Positions 6,804 to 9,105 of a stretch of DNA of 9,105 nucleotides are shown here, piece by piece; positions within the stretch are counted from its first letter, which is position 1, and every line of letters starts with the position of its first letter. Below the pieces are notes generated by a model. The model saw nothing but the letters and a program-made list of their open reading frames with translations. It had not been told where the DNA came from and ran no database searches. The position numbers and the translations under genes were made by a program. Origin of the DNA: an uncultured Megamonas sp. (GTDB taxonomy: Bacteria; Bacillota_C; Negativicutes; Selenomonadales; Selenomonadaceae); contig USPM01000030.1 in NCBI GenBank assembly GCA_900556715.1, positions 1-9,105 of the forward strand, written 5' to 3'.

Positions 6804-8067
6804 TCAATGTCTTCCAAACTTCTGGGGCTGTTGTTATTCCCTGTAAAATTTTCATTTTTCCGTCGTCTAATAAAGATTTAAAATTCGTTAACATCACCTC
6901 TCGTTTAAAATTTACATCAACATCATCTTTACTTATCATCTGCCTCATTTTTTCTGTTGGTCTTAAAATCTCTTGAATAGCTATCTGCCCTAAAAAACCT
7001 GTATGATGACAATATTCACATCCTTCACCTTTATATAAATCCATACCTGAATAAAAATCTTTTCCCAAAAGTAATGATTCTAATGAATTTGTATTTGGCT
7101 TATAGCTAACTTTACATTTAGGACAAATCTTTCTCACCAATCTCTGTGAAGTCATGCCTAATAAAGCAATACTAAGCATCACAGGGCTAACGCCTAAATC
7201 AATCAATCTAGCTGGCACACCTAGGGCATTTTTAGTATGCAAAGTAGTCAATACTAAATGACCTGTCAAAGCTGTAGTTATTGCCTGTTTTGCTACCACT
7301 TCATCTCTTATTTCCCCTATCATTACAATATCAGGATCTTGCCTGAGTGAAGCCCTCAATGCCACCGCATAATCCATGCCTGCTTTTTGATTTACCTGCA
7401 TTTGATTTATGCCTTCAAGATTTAATTCTATAGGATCTTCAATAGTGATAATATTTGTATCTTCTTGATTTAAATAATTCAAACTAGCATAAAGTAAGGT
7501 TGACTTTCCTGAATTTACAGGGCCAGTTATCACAATAAGACCACTTGAAGCGTTTATCATCTCCTTAAAATATTTTAAATTTATCGCCGAAAACCCCATT
7601 TGATTTAAACTCAATAAATCTTTTTTATTGCCTAATAATCTTAAAACCACCTTTTCACCAAAAATTATGGGGATCGTCGATATCCTAATATCTATATTTT
7701 GAGCAGAAAAAATAAATTTTCCATCTTGAGGTAACCGTTTTTCGGCTATATCTAAGTTACTTATCAATTTTAAATATGATATTAAAAAATTACTAATCTT
7801 ATTTGAAGCTTTATATATCAATACTAATTTACCATCTATTCTCAAGCGAATTTGTAGATATTTTTCCTGTGGCTCCAAATGAATATCACTAGCTTGCAAT
7901 TTATGAGCATATTCTATTACACAATCTATAAAATCACTTACTGGAGATTTATTGCGATAACCTTGCAATATATTATGCTTTCCTTGTAATTCTAAATTTC
8001 GCATAATTTTTGAAGATATCTGCTCTAATCTTTCTCTTATTTGCTCTGACAAACTTTTCATCTTCAT
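6751..8067 (-). CDS. pilB: Type IV pilus assembly (extension) ATPase, GspE/PilB family
   Basis: This is a hexameric cytoplasmic motor of the GspE/PilB family that powers insertion of pilin subunits. The 438 residues contain the N2-type domain with the SDIHLEP signature (60-66), Walker A GPVNSGKST (182-190), Asp box around TIEDPIE (208-214), Walker B DPDIVMIGEIRD (244-255) with Glu252, His box TGHLVLTTLHT (268-278), and a zinc-binding four-cysteine unit (Cys315, 318, 350, 353) typical of assembly ATPases and absent from PilT. It is shorter than the usual ~560 residues because the N-terminal MshEN/N1 domain is missing, as in ComGA-like proteins. ATGs at 8067 and 8061 are both possible and the ribosome binding site is poor. 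The 3' end overlaps pilT by 53 nt. Confidence 0.95.
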   Translation of the reverse strand: MKMKSLSEQIRERLEQISSKIMRNLELQGKHNILQGYRNKSPVSDFIDCVIEYAHKLQASDIHLEPQEKYLQIRLRIDGKLVLIYKASNKISNFLISYLKLISNLDIAEKRLPQDGKFIFSAQNIDIRISTIPIIFGEKVVLRLLGNKKDLLSLNQMGFSAINLKYFKEMINASSGLIVITGPVNSGKSTLLYASLNYLNQEDTNIITIEDPIELNLEGINQMQVNQKAGMDYAVALRASLRQDPDIVMIGEIRDEVVAKQAITTALTGHLVLTTLHTKNALGVPARLIDLGVSPVMLSIALLGMTSQRLVRKICPKCKVSYKPNTNSLESLLLGKDFYSGMDLYKGEGCEYCHHTGFLGQIAIQEILRPTEKMRQMISKDDVDVNFKREVMLTNFKSLLDDGKMKILQGITTAPEVWKTLNGVYQIEEIPRSFAKSN

Positions 8068-8079
8068 TTCTAAATTTCT

Positions 8080-8128
8080 AAAAAAAATAGATGTACAGGC
8101 CTCATCTCAATCTCACCCATACATCTAT
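8080..8128 (-). terminator. Intrinsic-terminator-like hairpin between aroE and pilB
   Basis: In the minus-strand transcript the arm ATAGATGTA (8128-8120) pairs perfectly with TACATCTAT (8095-8087). The stem can continue inward through two G-U wobbles and two G-C pairs (AUAGAUGUAUGGG with CCUGUACAUCUAU), giving about 13 bp around a 16-nt purine-rich loop. The last bases run directly into eight T residues (8087-8080), the classic intrinsic terminator layout. The T tract ends only 12 nt before the pilB ATG at 8067. It therefore works either as the aroE terminator placed within the pil leader or as an attenuator for the pil operon. Confidence 0.72.
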
Positions 8129-8134
8129 GTTCAT
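8102..8134 (-). other. Possible 10-codon leader ORF overlapping the terminator hairpin
   Basis: ATG at 8134-8132 opens a 10-codon frame, MNIDVWVRLR, ending at TGA (8104-8102). It spans the 5' arm and loop of the hairpin, so translating ribosomes would interfere with hairpin formation. No convincing ribosome binding site is present: the nearest AAGGG is about 15 nt upstream. It is recorded only because of its position, and chance is a good alternative. Confidence 0.15.
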
Positions 8135-8141
8135 AGCGGTC

Positions 8142-8159
8142 TAAATAAACCCTTATTTA
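8142..8159 (-). repeat. Small AT-only inverted repeat across the aroE stop
   Basis: The arms TAAATAA (8142-8148 on the plus strand) and TTATTTA (8153-8159) are perfect complements of 7 bp around a 4-nt loop, ACCC on plus and GGGT on minus. The repeat overlaps the aroE stop codon. An all-A/T stem is weak and such repeats arise by chance in AT-rich DNA, so any role is uncertain. Confidence 0.3.
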
Positions 8160-9013
8160 TTTTTATTTAAATAATCATGTAATGTTTTTACCATGATATC
8201 TACATTTATATCTTTATCAGTCCATAAATGAAGTGCTGCTGCTCCTTGTTCTGCTAACATTCTTTCACCATTTAATATTTTATGTCCATATGCTTTTGCT
8301 TCTTGTAAAAATTTCGTTTCTGCAGGAACATATACAATATCATAGACAAAAGCTGATTTTTTTACATTTTCCCAATCAACTGGTGGTTTACTATCAATAT
8401 TTCCTTCCATGCCCAAAGGTGTAGTATTCACCAATAAATCCGCTTGAGCTAAATACTGTTTAAAGTCTTCACTATGCCAATCACATACTTTTATATCAAT
8501 TAAATCATTAAAATCATTTGCTAATAATTGTGCTTTTGCTGGATTTCTAACAGCTAAGACAATATTCTTTATCTCTTGCTTAATCAAACCACAAACAACA
8601 GCTCTACAAGCTCCACCAGCTCCCAAAATCACAGCTATTTTATCTTTTATTTCCACATTTTCCTTTAATAATGGAGTGATAAAACCAATAGCATCTGTAT
8701 TATATCCATATAATTTTCCTTCTTTTATATGTACAGTATTTACTGCTCCGATTAATTTTGCCATCTCATCAATTTCATCTAAATACTTCATAATATTTAC
8801 TTTATGTGGAATAGTTACATTAAAACCTGTAAAATTTAACGCTTTTAATCCTGCTACTGCATTTTCTAATTCATCTGGAGCTACAGGCATAGCGATATAT
8901 GCATAATCAATACCTGCTTCTTGAATAGCTGTATTTTGAATTACTGGTGACAAAGAATGTTTTATAGGATAGCCGATTACGCCTAAATTTTTTGTTTTTC
9001 CTGTGAATACCAT
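8153..9013 (-). CDS. aroE: Shikimate dehydrogenase (NADP+)
   Basis: This 286-residue protein is the usual length for AroE, the cytoplasmic enzyme that reduces 3-dehydroshikimate to shikimate with NADPH in chorismate and aromatic amino acid synthesis. Visible family signatures are the substrate-binding SLSP at 20-23 (Ser20, Ser22), NVTIPHK at 65-71 with the catalytic Lys71, NTV at 92-94, GYNTDAIGF at 103-111 with catalytic-pair Asp107, the Rossmann loop GAGGACRA at 131-138, VNTTPLGM, and the C-terminal GERMLAEQGAAALHLW block. The ATG at 9013 is preceded by AAAGGAAGCG with about 8 nt spacing, a good ribosome binding site. It looks intact. It is metabolically unrelated to the pilus genes that follow, from which a terminator-like hairpin separates it. 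Confidence 0.97.
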   Translation of the reverse strand: MVFTGKTKNLGVIGYPIKHSLSPVIQNTAIQEAGIDYAYIAMPVAPDELENAVAGLKALNFTGFNVTIPHKVNIMKYLDEIDEMAKLIGAVNTVHIKEGKLYGYNTDAIGFITPLLKENVEIKDKIAVILGAGGACRAVVCGLIKQEIKNIVLAVRNPAKAQLLANDFNDLIDIKVCDWHSEDFKQYLAQADLLVNTTPLGMEGNIDSKPPVDWENVKKSAFVYDIVYVPAETKFLQEAKAYGHKILNGERMLAEQGAAALHLWTDKDINVDIMVKTLHDYLNKNK

Positions 9014-9027
9014 AATTTTCGCTTCCT
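8999..9027 (-). promoter_or_regulatory. Ribosome binding site of aroE
   Basis: On the minus strand AAAGGAAGCG lies upstream of the ATG at 9013, with the GGAAG core about 8 nt from the start codon. It is one of the clearer Shine-Dalgarno sequences here and fixes the aroE start. Confidence 0.6.
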
Positions 9028-9051
9028 TTACTTTTAAAATTTACGTTAAGT

Positions 9052-9105
9052 TTAAATTTTTTCTTGTAAATTAAAGTTATTACGATATTGAACGGCTTCT
9101 GCTAT
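9052..9105 (-). CDS. C-terminal end of an unidentified protein (partial)
   Basis: Reading the minus strand from the window edge, one frame is open for 17 codons and ends at TAA (9054-9052). The encoded tail is IAEAVQYRNNFNLQEKI. The composition looks like normal coding sequence, and it ends 38 nt before aroE on the same strand, so it is probably the upstream neighbour in the same transcription unit. The fragment is too short to identify a family, and its start lies outside the window. It could also be a chance open frame, because 17 codons without a stop is weak evidence in AT-rich DNA. Confidence 0.45.
   Translation of the reverse strand: MAEAVQYRNNFNLQEKI

Larger units (their letters stand above)
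12..8067 (-). other. Type IV pilus / DNA-uptake gene cluster (probable single operon)
   Basis: Eleven consecutive same-strand genes encode two ATPases, a platform protein, a major pilin, a prepilin peptidase, four minor pilin-like proteins, a PilMN fusion and PilO. Gaps are at most 50 nt, and several genes overlap (53, 4, 47 and about 35 nt). No terminator-like hairpin is visible inside the cluster. The 50-nt gap after the major pilin (4097-4048) shows no obvious hairpin. PilP and a secretin are absent from the window. Confidence 0.85.

Noticed and set aside
8068..8152. c-di-GMP riboswitch upstream of the pilus operon, as known in some Clostridia
   Set aside because: The gap is only 85 nt and mostly occupied by the terminator hairpin. 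I see no aptamer-like conserved core.
8233..8906. Plus-strand open frames within aroE (8233-8424 and 8676-8906)
   Set aside because: They are antisense to aroE, whose full set of catalytic motifs is intact.

Overview
The window is AT-rich (roughly 30% G+C by eye). All recognisable genes lie on the minus strand, so the biological reading order runs from high to low coordinates. It starts with the last 17 codons of an unidentified gene (9105-9052). Next come aroE (shikimate dehydrogenase, 9013-8153), a hairpin/T-tract terminator (8128-8080), and a tightly packed type IV pilus / DNA-uptake gene cluster from 8067 to 12. Together these features suggest a diderm Firmicute of the Negativicutes, possibly Megamonas- or Selenomonas-like: low G+C, a com/pil-type cluster in the order pilB-pilT-pilC-pilin-prepilin peptidase-minor pilins-pilM/N-pilO, and PilN/PilO-type inner-membrane alignment proteins. 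This is inference from gene content; no taxonomic marker is present.

Cluster layout (minus strand): pilB assembly ATPase (8067-6751), pilT-like retraction ATPase (6803-5769), pilC platform protein (5764-4547), major prepilin (4526-4098), compact prepilin peptidase (4047-3574), four minor prepilin-like proteins (3567-3124, 3127-2765, 2811-2215, 2195-1746), a fused and degenerate PilM-PilN/GspL-like protein (about 1780-542), and PilO (539-12). Genes overlap by up to 53 nt or are separated by no more than 50 nt, so a single transcript is likely. No secretin (PilQ) or PilP is visible. If present, they lie past the low-coordinate edge or elsewhere.

How the parts fit: PilB drives extension and PilT retraction of a pilus built on PilC. 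The compact peptidase processes the prepilins. The minor pilins prime the tip. The PilMN fusion and PilO align the motor in the inner membrane. The GspH/FimT-like minor pilin carries a C-terminal GRIR (GRxR) motif of the kind reported to bind DNA in FimT, so a role in natural transformation is plausible.

Most interesting points: (1) the FimT/GspH-like minor pilin has no leader peptide, and its start codon sits exactly at mature position +1, directly after three in-frame stop codons that end the prepilin peptidase; (2) a terminator-like hairpin with T8 lies only 12 nt upstream of the pilB start codon, leaving no room for a separate downstream promoter and suggesting conditional readthrough; (3) PilM and PilN are fused into one GspL-like bitopic protein that has lost a recognisable PilM ATP-binding signature; (4) the prepilin peptidase lacks the N-terminal methylase region.
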